NCBI GenBank assembly: GCA_900176545.1
Contig: FWXP01000001.1
Location: forward strand, 434,001-498,000
Length of the DNA stretch: 64,000 nt
Direction of reading: 5' to 3'
From: Oscillospiraceae bacterium
GTDB lineage: Bacteria; Bacillota; Clostridia; Saccharofermentanales; Saccharofermentanaceae
Part shown: in pieces, positions 34,749 through 43,327 of the stretch
Position numbering within the stretch: position 1 is the first letter of the stretch
How the letters are laid out: each line of letters begins with the position of its first letter
Notes under the pieces: model-generated
Told to the model about the DNA's origin: nothing
Database searches by the model: none
The model's input: only the letters and a program-made list of their open reading frames with translations
Position numbers and translations under genes: made by a program

Positions 34749-37166
34749 TCACCTGATCCTGATATTAGTAATGGCACACTGATCGCCTGTAATAGCAGCG
34801 AAGAGCTTATCAGGCATAGTTCCTTCGATAGATGATACATTCCTGACCTCTATGCCTGCGTCATATGTTGTAACCGTAATCTCATTGCCCGCCTTCTCTA
34901 TCTGTACGGACACTTCTACACCGGCTTTATTCCTCTTCTTCCAGATATTCCAGTTCTCGAACTCCTCGGTCTCCCTCACCATGAGCTTATTGGAACATCT
35001 GTCATCAGATTCCCAACTCTCGCCGTCAAGTCTTATAAGAGCAAACTCAGTAAAGTCTTCACCGCCGAAAGATCCGTCTTCTGAGGTATAGATACTTATA
35101 AACGGGCAATGCCATATGAGCCTTGATGTCGGCAAGCTCATGGCATTCATATCGATATGAATATGATCCTTGATGGGTATAGGCATAGAGATAGAAGACC
35201 TCCAGCCGTCGATCTGAACATTAGGGATATCGCCTTCGGGAACATTGATATAGGATACTTCTTCGGCGATCCTGGGGATAGAAGCTTCATCTACCAGCTC
35301 GTCTGTCCTGCTGATGGCAACATTCTCGATGGAGCAATGCTCACCGGAAAGTGCTATATACGAATATCTGGAACAATCGGGAAGCGCGATTATGAACTCG
35401 ATGGTCCTGAAGATATTGTCGATGGTGACCAGCATGTGATCCCTGCGCCTTACGGCAGTTATCTTATGCTCCAGGCCTTTAAGGTTGGAATCGATCCATT
35501 TCTCGTTAACGGAAGTCTCCTTCTCGGTGATCTTTCTTTGTATCTTCCTGGCACCGATGCAGTCGTATTCTCCGTCGAGCCTTAAGACACAGTACTCGAA
35601 GTAGATCATGTCCTCATTCTTATGGTCATCGGCATGTATCCTGCCGTCAAGGGAATCGAACACTATAAGAGACGGGATCGACCTATAGTCGGGGTGATCC
35701 TTGTACATAGTACTCTTGAAGGAGATATCCTCTCTATACCTTGTGATAAGAATGCCTTCAGAATAAGAAGTCCTGTACTTTCCGCACAGAAGCTCGCTTC
35801 TTCCTGCAAGTTCCCTTATCTCCTCTCTTTCCTTCATCTCGAACTCTGAATCAAGATCGATAAGATGGACCATGATCTTGCCATACTTGGGATCGAACTG
35901 AGTTCCCAGGTTCTTTACGATCTCTTCCCTTACCCTCTGCTGAGGGATAGGATCCCTGTAGCTTCTCTTGGAAGTCATAGCATCGTAAGCGTCTGCGACG
36001 GATATGATCCTGGCAACTGCAGGTATATCCTCACCTTTGAGACCTTCAGGATAACCTCTGCCGTCATATCTCTCATGGTGATAATTGGCGCCTATACGAA
36101 GGTACGGGGACCTGCTTATGCCTGAAAGGATCTGCTTACCTATTATCGTATGGTCCTTTATGGACTTGAACTCTTCCTCGGTAAGCTTACCTTCCTTATT
36201 GATGATATTATCGGACACACCAATCTTGCCAACATCATGAAGGAGTGCAGCGAAATATACTTCTTCACACTCATCATCATTCATGCCTGCCATCTGTGCG
36301 ATCTTCTGTGAATACTCTGCGACTCTGGTAGAATGTCCGTGCGTATATTTGTCCTTGGCATCGATGGCATTTACAAGAGCTTCCGCAGTCTGTACGAACA
36401 GGAGGTGCATATTCTGCTGCTCCTGCTTCAGAAGATCGATCTCATTGAGATTAGCCTTCTCTATCTCATCGTTAAGATCCGATACGGCGAGAACATAAAG
36501 AACGACATTAAGTCCTACCAAAGTGATATTGACAAGAGACAATCCGTATAGGAATATCTGCAGGAGCGAAGCGATGGTGGGAACAGACGTAAAGAGTACG
36601 ATCGACAGATAGAGCTTGCTGCTGATCCTCTTCCTGTACTGGATGATGACAGACATCTGAAGGACTGCGATCACCATCGGGAAAAGATAACAAAGAGAGA
36701 ACAAAGAAGCCCTGTGATAGCAGTTGGACTCATCGAACGTATAATAAAATCCCGTATACTGGGATATTATCAGCAATAAGAGACTTATACCGCCGAAATA
36801 CTTGGTAAGCTCAAGCCTGAAGGGAATCTTCTCCAGCTTTCCTTCATTCTTATAAAGGTCCTTGAGGAATATATTGAAAGCGAGCATGACCAAGAGAGTC
36901 ATCGCGAATATCAGGAAATTACTTACTCTTACTACGATGTAGCCGAAGGAAGACGGATCGCCGTCATAAAGATACGCAAACCTGTCTGACATAAGCAGAA
37001 CGAAAGTAAACGCATCCATCATTATCATAGACACCTTACGTCGGAACGTAGGCATCTTCGTTACACACGAAAGTATAACGAGCAAAGCACAGATGCCGCT
37101 CAATACGAGTTCGATATTCAGTTGACGAACCAACAAATTATCCATATTTGCGTCTGCCACACTCAC
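34749..37166 (-). CDS. membrane HD-GYP protein with unknown C-terminal domain
   Basis: The 805-residue protein has three parts. Residues about 15-235 hold seven or eight membrane helices. Residues about 260-445 are an HD-GYP domain with HGHSTRVAEYS (near 274), HDVGKIG (near 309) and HHERYDGRGYP (near 360), the residues that bind the two- or three-metal centre. HD-GYP enzymes break down cyclic di-GMP or related dinucleotides. Residues about 446-805 are beta-rich with no motif I recognise. The reading frame opens at GTG 37166; an ATG at 37145 is an alternative, and neither has a clear ribosome binding site. No GGDEF partner is nearby. Confidence 0.87.
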   Translation of the reverse strand: MSVADANMDNLLVRQLNIELVLSGICALLVILSCVTKMPTFRRKVSMIMMDAFTFVLLMSDRFAYLYDGDPSSFGYIVVRVSNFLIFAMTLLVMLAFNIFLKDLYKNEGKLEKIPFRLELTKYFGGISLLLLIISQYTGFYYTFDESNCYHRASLFSLCYLFPMVIAVLQMSVIIQYRKRISSKLYLSIVLFTSVPTIASLLQIFLYGLSLVNITLVGLNVVLYVLAVSDLNDEIEKANLNEIDLLKQEQQNMHLLFVQTAEALVNAIDAKDKYTHGHSTRVAEYSQKIAQMAGMNDDECEEVYFAALLHDVGKIGVSDNIINKEGKLTEEEFKSIKDHTIIGKQILSGISRSPYLRIGANYHHERYDGRGYPEGLKGEDIPAVARIISVADAYDAMTSKRSYRDPIPQQRVREEIVKNLGTQFDPKYGKIMVHLIDLDSEFEMKEREEIRELAGRSELLCGKYRTSYSEGILITRYREDISFKSTMYKDHPDYRSIPSLIVFDSLDGRIHADDHKNEDMIYFEYCVLRLDGEYDCIGARKIQRKITEKETSVNEKWIDSNLKGLEHKITAVRRRDHMLVTIDNIFRTIEFIIALPDCSRYSYIALSGEHCSIENVAISRTDELVDEASIPRIAEEVSYINVPEGDIPNVQIDGWRSSISMPIPIKDHIHIDMNAMSLPTSRLIWHCPFISIYTSEDGSFGGEDFTEFALIRLDGESWESDDRCSNKLMVRETEEFENWNIWKKRNKAGVEVSVQIEKAGNEITVTTYDAGIEVRNVSSIEGTMPDKLFAAITGDQCAITNIRIR

Positions 37167-37248
37167 TGCGATTTACAATATAATCTTAGCAATCGGAGTG
37201 ATTACATAAAACGAGATACGGTTAACTAAATACAAAAATTTTGTTAAC

Positions 37249-37280
37249 TAAAGGCTCCCCGATATATATCAGGGAGCCTT
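37249..37280 (-). terminator. terminator-like hairpin after the carboxyltransferase operon
   Basis: AAGGCTCCC (37251-37259) pairs with GGGAGCCTT (37272-37280), and the loop GATATATATC is itself palindromic. The T tract on the minus strand is short, so the efficiency is uncertain. Confidence 0.6.
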
Positions 37281-37301
37281 ATAACTCGATCTAAAGACAG
37301 A

Positions 37302-38687
37302 TCACCAGATAACGTTGATCTCTTTGACTTCCTCGATATGATCTCTCTTCTTTATGAAGTCGGGAGCTACCTGAGGGAAAAGAGCACATGAGAGGACATC
37401 CTCTTCACTCTTTGCGATATCCGCTACATTCTTACGAAGCTCATCCATCTCGTTGGCAAGAAGATCAGCAGGACGGCACGTTATGACTTCTTCATCGCCT
37501 AATGCCTGCTTTCTTATCTCTTCGTTGACCTCACCGGGAAGCCTTCCGTACTTACCTTGAAGGAGCATCTTGGACTCCTTGGTAAATGTCTTATATCTTC
37601 CCATAAGAACGTTAAGTACTGCCTGGGAACCTACGATCTGGGATGTAGGTGTTACAAGGGGCGGATAACCGAAGTCCTTTCTTACCCTGGGAACTTCAGC
37701 CAATACTTCCTCGTACTTATCTTCGGCATTAGCCTGCTTGAGCTGTGAGAGAAGATTGGAGAGCATTCCTCCCGGAACCTGGTAGATAAGAGTATTGGGA
37801 TCTACTCTAAGTACCTTGGGATTAAGGATACCTTCATCCTGCATTTTCTGAGCTACGCCCTTGAAGTGAGCTGCGGCCTTGTTAAGAGAAGCAAGGTCAA
37901 GTCCCGTATCTCTGGGAGTACCCTTAAAAGCAGCTACAAGAGACTCAGTAGCAGGCTGGGATGTACCCGTAGCCATGGGAGACAAAGCACAGTCAATGAT
38001 ATCTACTCCTGCAAGAGCAGCAGCAAAATAGATCATGGAACCTGTACCGGTTGTATCGTGTGTATGTAAGTGTATAGGAAGATCAACTGCTTCCTTAAGC
38101 TTAGTTACAAGAGAATATACATCCTTGGGAAGCAGAAGGTTAGCCATATCCTTGATACAGATAACATCAGCACCCATCTGCTGCAAAGTAATTGCCTGCT
38201 TAACGAAGTATTCTTCGCTATGTACGGGAGACGTAGTATAGGAAAGCGCAGCTTCGCAAGTACCGCCGTACTTCTTTACTGCTTTCATTGCAACTTCCAT
38301 ATTACGAACGTCGTTTAATGCATCAAAGACTCTTACTACGTTGATACCGTTCTCGATCATCCTTCCGCAGAAAGAATCAACAACGTCGTCTGCGTAATGC
38401 CTGTAACCTAAGAGATTCTGACCTCGAAGGAGCATCTGCAAAGGAGTCTTGGGCATAGCCTTCTTTAAGATACGAAGTCTCTCCCAGGGATCTTCTCCCA
38501 AAAATCTCATGCATGAGTCGAAAGTAGCTCCTCCCCAGCACTCGATAGACCAGTATCCCATATTATCAAGGATCTCACATGCAGGAAGCATATCCTCGAT
38601 ACGCATCCTTGTAGCAGCGTGAGACTGATGTGCATCACGAAGGATGGTATCAGTTATATAAAGTTTCTTTTGAGGCATCTGAAGCAT
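37302..38687 (-). CDS. pyruvate/oxaloacetate carboxyltransferase subunit (5S-like)
   Basis: The 461-residue protein is the biotin carboxyltransferase TIM barrel found in transcarboxylase 5S, oxaloacetate decarboxylase alpha and pyruvate carboxylase. The metal-site residues are present: D18 in TILRDAHQS, K179 in ICIKDMANLL (the carboxylated lysine) and H208/H210 in HLHTHDTTG. It ends without a biotin domain, as in the 5S subunit; oxaloacetate decarboxylase alpha carries its biotin domain on the same chain. The biotin carrier is the separate gene immediately upstream. It would move a carboxyl group between biotin and pyruvate. It is the last gene of the operon. Confidence 0.93.
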   Translation of the reverse strand: MLQMPQKKLYITDTILRDAHQSHAATRMRIEDMLPACEILDNMGYWSIECWGGATFDSCMRFLGEDPWERLRILKKAMPKTPLQMLLRGQNLLGYRHYADDVVDSFCGRMIENGINVVRVFDALNDVRNMEVAMKAVKKYGGTCEAALSYTTSPVHSEEYFVKQAITLQQMGADVICIKDMANLLLPKDVYSLVTKLKEAVDLPIHLHTHDTTGTGSMIYFAAALAGVDIIDCALSPMATGTSQPATESLVAAFKGTPRDTGLDLASLNKAAAHFKGVAQKMQDEGILNPKVLRVDPNTLIYQVPGGMLSNLLSQLKQANAEDKYEEVLAEVPRVRKDFGYPPLVTPTSQIVGSQAVLNVLMGRYKTFTKESKMLLQGKYGRLPGEVNEEIRKQALGDEEVITCRPADLLANEMDELRKNVADIAKSEEDVLSCALFPQVAPDFIKKRDHIEEVKEINVIW

Positions 38688-38688
38688 T

Positions 38689-39051
38689 TTACTCTACCTC
38701 GAAAAGGAACTCGCCTGCGGCTACTGTCTGACCCTGAGCTACAGAAAGAGACTTGATCTTACCTGCCTTGGGAGCGTTGATGTCGTTCTCCATCTTCATT
38801 GCTTCAAGGACAACTACGGACTCGCCTGCAGCTACGCTGTCGCCTACGTTCTTATTAACGCGAAGGATAGTGCCGGGCATGGGAGCATTAACGCAGCCTG
38901 CGCCGCCTGCCGCGGGAGTTACCGCCTTAGGTGCAGAAGCTACGGGAGCAGGTGCAGCCTTAGGAGCTGCAGCAACAGGTGCACTGCCGTCCATAAGCTC
39001 AACTTCCAATTCATATGCCTTACCGTTTAATGTGATCTTATACTTGCTCAT
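38689..39051 (-). CDS. biotin carboxyl carrier protein (1.3S-like)
   Basis: The 120-residue protein has a short N-terminal strand region, an Ala/Pro-rich flexible linker (residues about 24-50) and a biotinyl domain with the attachment motif EAMKMEN, biotin on K86. Size and layout match the 1.3S subunit of transcarboxylase (about 123 residues). It carries the carboxyl group between the 12S-like and 5S-like subunits encoded in the same operon. It overlaps the small upstream gene by one base (TAATG) and has a GGAGGATG ribosome binding site. The downstream gene starts 1 base after its stop. Confidence 0.93.
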   Translation of the reverse strand: MSKYKITLNGKAYELEVELMDGSAPVAAAPKAAPAPVASAPKAVTPAAGGAGCVNAPMPGTILRVNKNVGDSVAAGESVVVLEAMKMENDINAPKAGKIKSLSVAQGQTVAAGEFLFEVE

Positions 39052-39242
39052 TAAAGTTCATCCTCCAAAGTGTACTTTTTATATATGATGTTATTTTCCT
39101 GAATGTATTTCTGAAGACCTGTAAGACTTGCTTCTTTAAAGCTCTTAACTCTTATGTTCTTACAATCCGTTCCTGTCTCTTCGGCGATGGCAGCTACTGC
39201 CATTGCTACGATCTCTTCTTTTGTAAGCTCTGTATCGGCCAT
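39051..39242 (-). CDS. small soluble subunit of the carboxyltransferase operon
   Basis: The 63-residue protein has no hydrophobic helix. Its segment EEIVAMAVAAIAEETG followed by IRVKSF resembles the cytoplasmic tail of the OadG/MmdD delta or gamma subunits of sodium-pumping decarboxylases, which normally have a membrane helix before it. Here the membrane part is absent. The ATG at 39242 is chosen because AGGAGG stands 5 bases ahead; a TTG at 39260 is the only upstream alternative. It lies between the 12S-like and biotin-carrier genes. It probably helps complex assembly, by analogy with delta subunits. Confidence 0.75.
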   Translation of the reverse strand: MADTELTKEEIVAMAVAAIAEETGTDCKNIRVKSFKEASLTGLQKYIQENNIIYKKYTLEDEL

Positions 39243-39256
39243 ATTTCCTCCTATGA

Positions 39257-40807
39257 TCAAAGCGGGATATTTCCGTGCTTCTTATTCGGGATCTCTTTCT
39301 CCTTGAAGCGGAGCATATCAAGTGCGGCTACGATCTTCTCACGTGTCTGCTCGGGAAGGATGACTTCGTCAACATAACCGTTCTTGGCTGCTACGTAAGG
39401 ATTCATGAACTTATCGTTATATTCGTCGATAAGCTCCTGCTTCTTAGCTTCGGGATCCTCTGCATCCTTGATGGCCTTACGACCGATGATGGCAACGGCA
39501 CCTGAAGCACCCATTACTGCGATCTCTGCGATAGGCCATGCATATACAACGTCAGCGCCAAGGCCCTTGGAGTTCATTGCGATATAAGCTCCGCCGTAAG
39601 CCTTTCTCATGATTATGCTGATCTTGGGAACGGTAGCCTCGGAGAAAGCATAAAGGAGCTTTGCACCGTGTCTGATGATACCGTTATGCTCCTGGTTGGA
39701 ACCCGGCATAAATGCGGGAACGTCGACTAATGTAAGCAAAGGGATATTAAAGCAGTCGCAGAATCTTATGAACCTTGCACCCTTATCGGATGAGTTGATC
39801 TCGAGAGAACCTGCGATGCAGTTACTCTGATTTGCTACTATACCTATGGTATCGCCGTCGATCCTTGCAAAACCTACAACGATATTCTTTGCGAAGTCGG
39901 GCTGTACTTCCATGAAGCTTCCGAGATCTACAAAGGAATTGATAACGTCTCTTACGTCGTAAGCTGCCTTGGGATTGGAAGGTACGATCTCGGGGATGAT
40001 CTCACAGTTATCTACGGGATTGCCGGGAACGTTATCGGGGAACTCGCTGTTGCTGTCAGGAAGGTATCCCAGAAGCCTTCTTACGCCGTTAAGGCACTCA
40101 AGGTCATTCTCATATACGAAATGAGCAACACCGCTCTTTGCTGCATGTACGGAAGCACCCCCCAAGTCGGAAGCAGTGATATCCTCACCTGTTACGGACT
40201 TTACTACCTGAGGACCCGTGATATACATCTGGCTGGCACTTTCTGTCATGAAGATGTAGTCGCAGATAGCGGGAGAATAACAAGCACCGCCTGCGCAGGG
40301 TCCGAGGATAACGGAGATCTGAGGGATGACACCTGAAGCCATCGTATTCCTGTAGAAGATATCGGCATAGCCTGCAAGTGAATCTATACCTTCCTCGATC
40401 CTGGCTCCGCCGGAATCATTCATGGAGATAAAGGGAGCCTTCATATCCATTGCCATATCCATAGCCCTGCAGATCTTCATGGCATGAGCCTTACCTAAGG
40501 AACCGCCGTTGATGGTAAAGTCCTGAGAAGAAGCAAATACAGTCCTTCCGTGAACCTTACCGTATCCTGTGATAACACCGTCACCCATCTTACGCTTCTT
40601 ATCCATACCGAAGTCGACAGCGGAAGATGTGACCATGTCATCTATCTCAACAAATGTATCATCATCAAAGAGAGCTTCCATTCTCTCTCTTGCAGTGAGC
40701 TTGCCTTGAGAATGCTGCTTCTCAACTCTGGCTTCACCGCCTGCCTCAAGGATAGAATCCTTGTAGCTTGTAAGCTTTTCAATACTTTCTGACCATTTTG
40801 CGTCCAT
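39257..40807 (-). CDS. methylmalonyl-CoA/acyl-CoA carboxyltransferase subunit (12S-like)
   Basis: The 516-residue protein is a two-domain crotonase-fold carboxyltransferase like the 12S transcarboxylase subunit, MmdA and PccB. The oxyanion-type GGARIEEG is near residue 132 and a GPCAGGACYSPA near 167. The C-terminal half has the matching GGAYIAMNSKGLGADVVYAWP. It moves a carboxyl group between an acyl-CoA (methylmalonyl-CoA/propionyl-CoA likely) and biotin. It is the first gene of a four-gene operon with its own TTGACA promoter. No biotin carboxylase and no membrane decarboxylase beta subunit is present nearby. Confidence 0.92.
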   Translation of the reverse strand: MDAKWSESIEKLTSYKDSILEAGGEARVEKQHSQGKLTARERMEALFDDDTFVEIDDMVTSSAVDFGMDKKRKMGDGVITGYGKVHGRTVFASSQDFTINGGSLGKAHAMKICRAMDMAMDMKAPFISMNDSGGARIEEGIDSLAGYADIFYRNTMASGVIPQISVILGPCAGGACYSPAICDYIFMTESASQMYITGPQVVKSVTGEDITASDLGGASVHAAKSGVAHFVYENDLECLNGVRRLLGYLPDSNSEFPDNVPGNPVDNCEIIPEIVPSNPKAAYDVRDVINSFVDLGSFMEVQPDFAKNIVVGFARIDGDTIGIVANQSNCIAGSLEINSSDKGARFIRFCDCFNIPLLTLVDVPAFMPGSNQEHNGIIRHGAKLLYAFSEATVPKISIIMRKAYGGAYIAMNSKGLGADVVYAWPIAEIAVMGASGAVAIIGRKAIKDAEDPEAKKQELIDEYNDKFMNPYVAAKNGYVDEVILPEQTREKIVAALDMLRFKEKEIPNKKHGNIPL

Positions 40808-40840
40808 ATGATCGAACCATCCTGAAATTGATTTGATTAT

Positions 40841-40868
40841 ATGTTAACACTATTACTTTGATTGTCAA
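40841..40868 (-). promoter_or_regulatory. promoter of the carboxyltransferase operon
   Basis: On the minus strand a perfect TTGACA (40863-40868) is followed after 16 bases by TAACAT (40841-40846), 33 bases before the 12S-like start codon. Confidence 0.7.
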
Positions 40869-40929
40869 ACTATTCAACAGACAAAGTTATCAAGTCTTAC
40901 AGAATTGCCTAGTTTTAAAAAGGGGGATA

Positions 40930-42843
40930 TTACGACTCCTTAACCTTCCTGAGATCTTCGAGCCAAACCTTGGATGTAGCATCTGAAGGCATTCTCCAGT
41001 CACCCCTGGGGGACAATGTGACAGTACCTACCTTAGGTCCGTCAGGAAGGCATGACCTCTTGAACTGCTGCATAAAGAATCTCTTGATGAATACCTCTTC
41101 CCACTTATAGATAGTCACGGGATCATATACACCGTCAAATGCGATCTTTGCGATCCTGTATATCTTGGAAGGAGCAAATGCGAATCTCAGGAAATAATAC
41201 ATGAAGAAATCATGGAGCTCGTAAGGTCCTACCAGGTCTTCAGTCTTCTGGGAGATGGTGCCATCCTCTGTGGGAGGCAATAATTCGGGAGATACGGGAG
41301 TATCTACGACATCCTTTAAGACCTTGGAAAGGTTCTCATCGACAGATGCTGTCCTCTCTGACTCGTAGGATACGAGATATCTGACAAGGGTCTTGGGGAT
41401 GGAGCAGTTGACTCCGTACATGGACATATGATCACCGTTATACGTAGCCCAGCCCAGAGCGAGCTCCGACAGGTCTCCTGTACCGATAACGATACCTCCC
41501 GCCTGGTTCGCGATATCCATGATGACCTGAGTTCTCTCCCTGGCCTGAGAGTTCTCGTAAGTAACGTCATGTACTTCCGGGTCATGTTCTATGTCCCTGA
41601 AGTGTATATTTACGGCATCCTTGATGTTTACTTCCTTCAATGTAACACCATATGCATTGGCAAGTTCTACGGAATTATTCTTCGTCCTGGCTGTAGTTCC
41701 GAAGCAAGGCATCGTAACCGCGATTATTCCCTTGCGATCAAGACCTAATCTGTCAAATGCATGCACGGCTACTATAAGAGCGAGCGTAGAATCAAGTCCT
41801 CCGGAAAGACCTACTACAGCTGTCTTACCATTGATGTGATGAAGTCTTGTAGCAAGACCCATAGCCTGCATCGTTATGATCTCTTCGCATCTTCTCTCAA
41901 GATCTCCCTTCATACGAGGTACGAAAGGCGTTCTGGGGAAATCCCTCTGAAGGGCGAGATCAGCCTTGGGATCAGTATCGAATATGACCCTAGAGATACT
42001 GTCATCTTCCTCAAATGTGTTGGCTCTCTGCCTCTCATGTAAGAGTCTCTTCAAGTCGATATCAGCATATATTACTTCCTTATCTCCGAACTTTACGTTC
42101 TCCGCAAGGATCGTTCCGTTCTCACAGATAAGGTCATGACCTGCAAAGACCATATCCTGAGTCGACTCACCGAATCCGCAGTCGCTGTAAATATATGCAC
42201 CAAGCGTTCTTGCGCTGTTCATGGATACGAGCCTTCTCCTGTACTCGCTCTTACCTATGACTTCGTCGGAAGCCGACAGGTTACACATGATCATGGCACC
42301 GTTAACGGCATAGTTGACTGACGGAGGTGCAGGGACCCAGAGGTCCTCACAGATCTCGACAGCGAAGGAGAAATCATGATAAGTCTCATTCTCGAATATG
42401 ATATTGCCGAACAAAATGCCGTCAGCAGTCTCTGTTATTCCCTCAAAAGGGGTAAAATGACGAAGTTCATAGAACTCGGAATAATTAGGGATGAACCTCT
42501 TGGGAACAAGTCCTAAGATATTGCCCTTGGAGATGACCGCTCCGACATTGTAGAGCTTTCCGGCCATCTTATAAGGGAGTCCTACTACAGCAACGATCTC
42601 AAGATCAGCTGTATCTTCCGTGATCTTAAGAAGAGCCTCGTAAGCCGCATCTGTAAACGTACTCTGATGAAAGAGATCACCGCACGTATAACCCGTTATG
42701 GAAAGTTCCGGAAATACAATAAGAGAGCAATCTGACGATGCAGCATCCTTTATGAGCCTTATTATCTGATCGCGGTTATATTCGATATCCGTGACCCTTG
42801 TCTTAGGTGTAGCTGATGCAACTCTTATAAATCCGTCTTTCAT
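40930..42843 (-). CDS. nadE: glutamine-dependent NAD+ synthetase
   Basis: The 637-residue enzyme joins an N-terminal nitrilase-type glutaminase domain to a C-terminal NAD synthetase domain. In the first, the triad is E46 (FPELSITGY), a lysine in VPKRFIPNYSEF and a cysteine in VEICEDLW. The second has the P-loop VVGLSGGLDST near residue 360. It converts nicotinic acid adenine dinucleotide to NAD with ammonia drawn from glutamine. An in-frame start at 42882 exists, but the ATG at 42843 is preferred because AGGAGAG lies 9 bases ahead and the family starts there. It follows rpsO across a terminator. Confidence 0.96.
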   Translation of the reverse strand: MKDGFIRVASATPKTRVTDIEYNRDQIIRLIKDAASSDCSLIVFPELSITGYTCGDLFHQSTFTDAAYEALLKITEDTADLEIVAVVGLPYKMAGKLYNVGAVISKGNILGLVPKRFIPNYSEFYELRHFTPFEGITETADGILFGNIIFENETYHDFSFAVEICEDLWVPAPPSVNYAVNGAMIMCNLSASDEVIGKSEYRRRLVSMNSARTLGAYIYSDCGFGESTQDMVFAGHDLICENGTILAENVKFGDKEVIYADIDLKRLLHERQRANTFEEDDSISRVIFDTDPKADLALQRDFPRTPFVPRMKGDLERRCEEIITMQAMGLATRLHHINGKTAVVGLSGGLDSTLALIVAVHAFDRLGLDRKGIIAVTMPCFGTTARTKNNSVELANAYGVTLKEVNIKDAVNIHFRDIEHDPEVHDVTYENSQARERTQVIMDIANQAGGIVIGTGDLSELALGWATYNGDHMSMYGVNCSIPKTLVRYLVSYESERTASVDENLSKVLKDVVDTPVSPELLPPTEDGTISQKTEDLVGPYELHDFFMYYFLRFAFAPSKIYRIAKIAFDGVYDPVTIYKWEEVFIKRFFMQQFKRSCLPDGPKVGTVTLSPRGDWRMPSDATSKVWLEDLRKVKES

Positions 42844-42894
42844 GGAAAACTCTCCTGTTCTTTTGTCACAGGTATTATACAACTTAAGAAGAGC

Positions 42895-42926
42895 ATAAAA
42901 AAGGACTGCCCGTCAGGACAGTCCTT
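42895..42926 (-). terminator. intrinsic terminator of rpsO
   Basis: On the minus strand AAGGACTGTCC and the complementary GGCAGTCCTT form an 8-10 bp stem followed by TTTTTTA, 23 bases after the rpsO stop. Confidence 0.88.
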
Positions 42927-42948
42927 ATAAGCTTCAATTAATGTCAGA

Positions 42949-43212
42949 TTACTTTCTGATACCGAGCTTAGCGATGATAGATCTGTATCTCTCGATATCT
43001 ACCTGTGCAAGATAGTCAAGGAGACCTCTTCTCTTACCAACCATCATGAGAAGACCTCTTCTGGAGTGGTGGTCACCCTTATGAGTCTTAAGGTGTTCTG
43101 TGAGGTGGTTGATCCTTGCTGTAAGGATAGCGATCTGAACCTCAGGGGATCCTGTGTCGCCTTCCTTAAGAGCGTATTCCTTGATGATCTCAGCCTTGTT
43201 GATTGCTGCCAT
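42949..43212 (-). CDS. rpsO: 30S ribosomal protein S15
   Basis: The 87-residue protein shows the S15 core: [40 protein letters not shown] in overlapping segments, and a C-terminal [13 protein letters not shown]15 binds the central domain of 16S rRNA early in 30S assembly. Two ATGs compete. The one at 43212 has AGGAGG at an 8-base spacing; the one at 43218 leaves only 2 bases but would give the 89-residue length of Bacillus S15. The first is preferred on spacing. The gene is flanked by its own promoter and terminator, and the leader contains a hairpin that could serve autoregulation. Confidence 0.97.
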   Translation of the reverse strand: MAAINKAEIIKEYALKEGDTGSPEVQIAILTARINHLTEHLKTHKGDHHSRRGLLMMVGKRRGLLDYLAQVDIERYRSIIAKLGIRK

Positions 43213-43246
43213 TGTCATGTCCTCCTATTAAAATAAATATAATCCG

Positions 43247-43327
43247 GTGACAAAGAAACGGTCGGACGATCCAATCTCTGTGTCACGGCAACTTTGAGAT
43301 GATAACACAAGCCTCATTCCTTTGCAA
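43247..43327 (-). promoter_or_regulatory. rpsO promoter and leader hairpin
   Basis: On the minus strand TTGCAA (43322-43327, inside the 3' end of ftsY) and TTATCA (43300-43305) are 16 bases apart. The leader contains GTGACA (43281-43286) pairing with TGTCAC (43247-43252) around an internally structured loop, about 35 bases before the start codon. S15 is known to repress its own translation through diverse leader structures, and this hairpin is a candidate. Confidence 0.45.

Noticed and set aside
37302-40807. sodium-pumping oxaloacetate or methylmalonyl-CoA decarboxylase
   Set aside because: No multi-pass beta subunit is present in or near the operon, the small subunit has no membrane helix, and the biotin domain is a separate protein.
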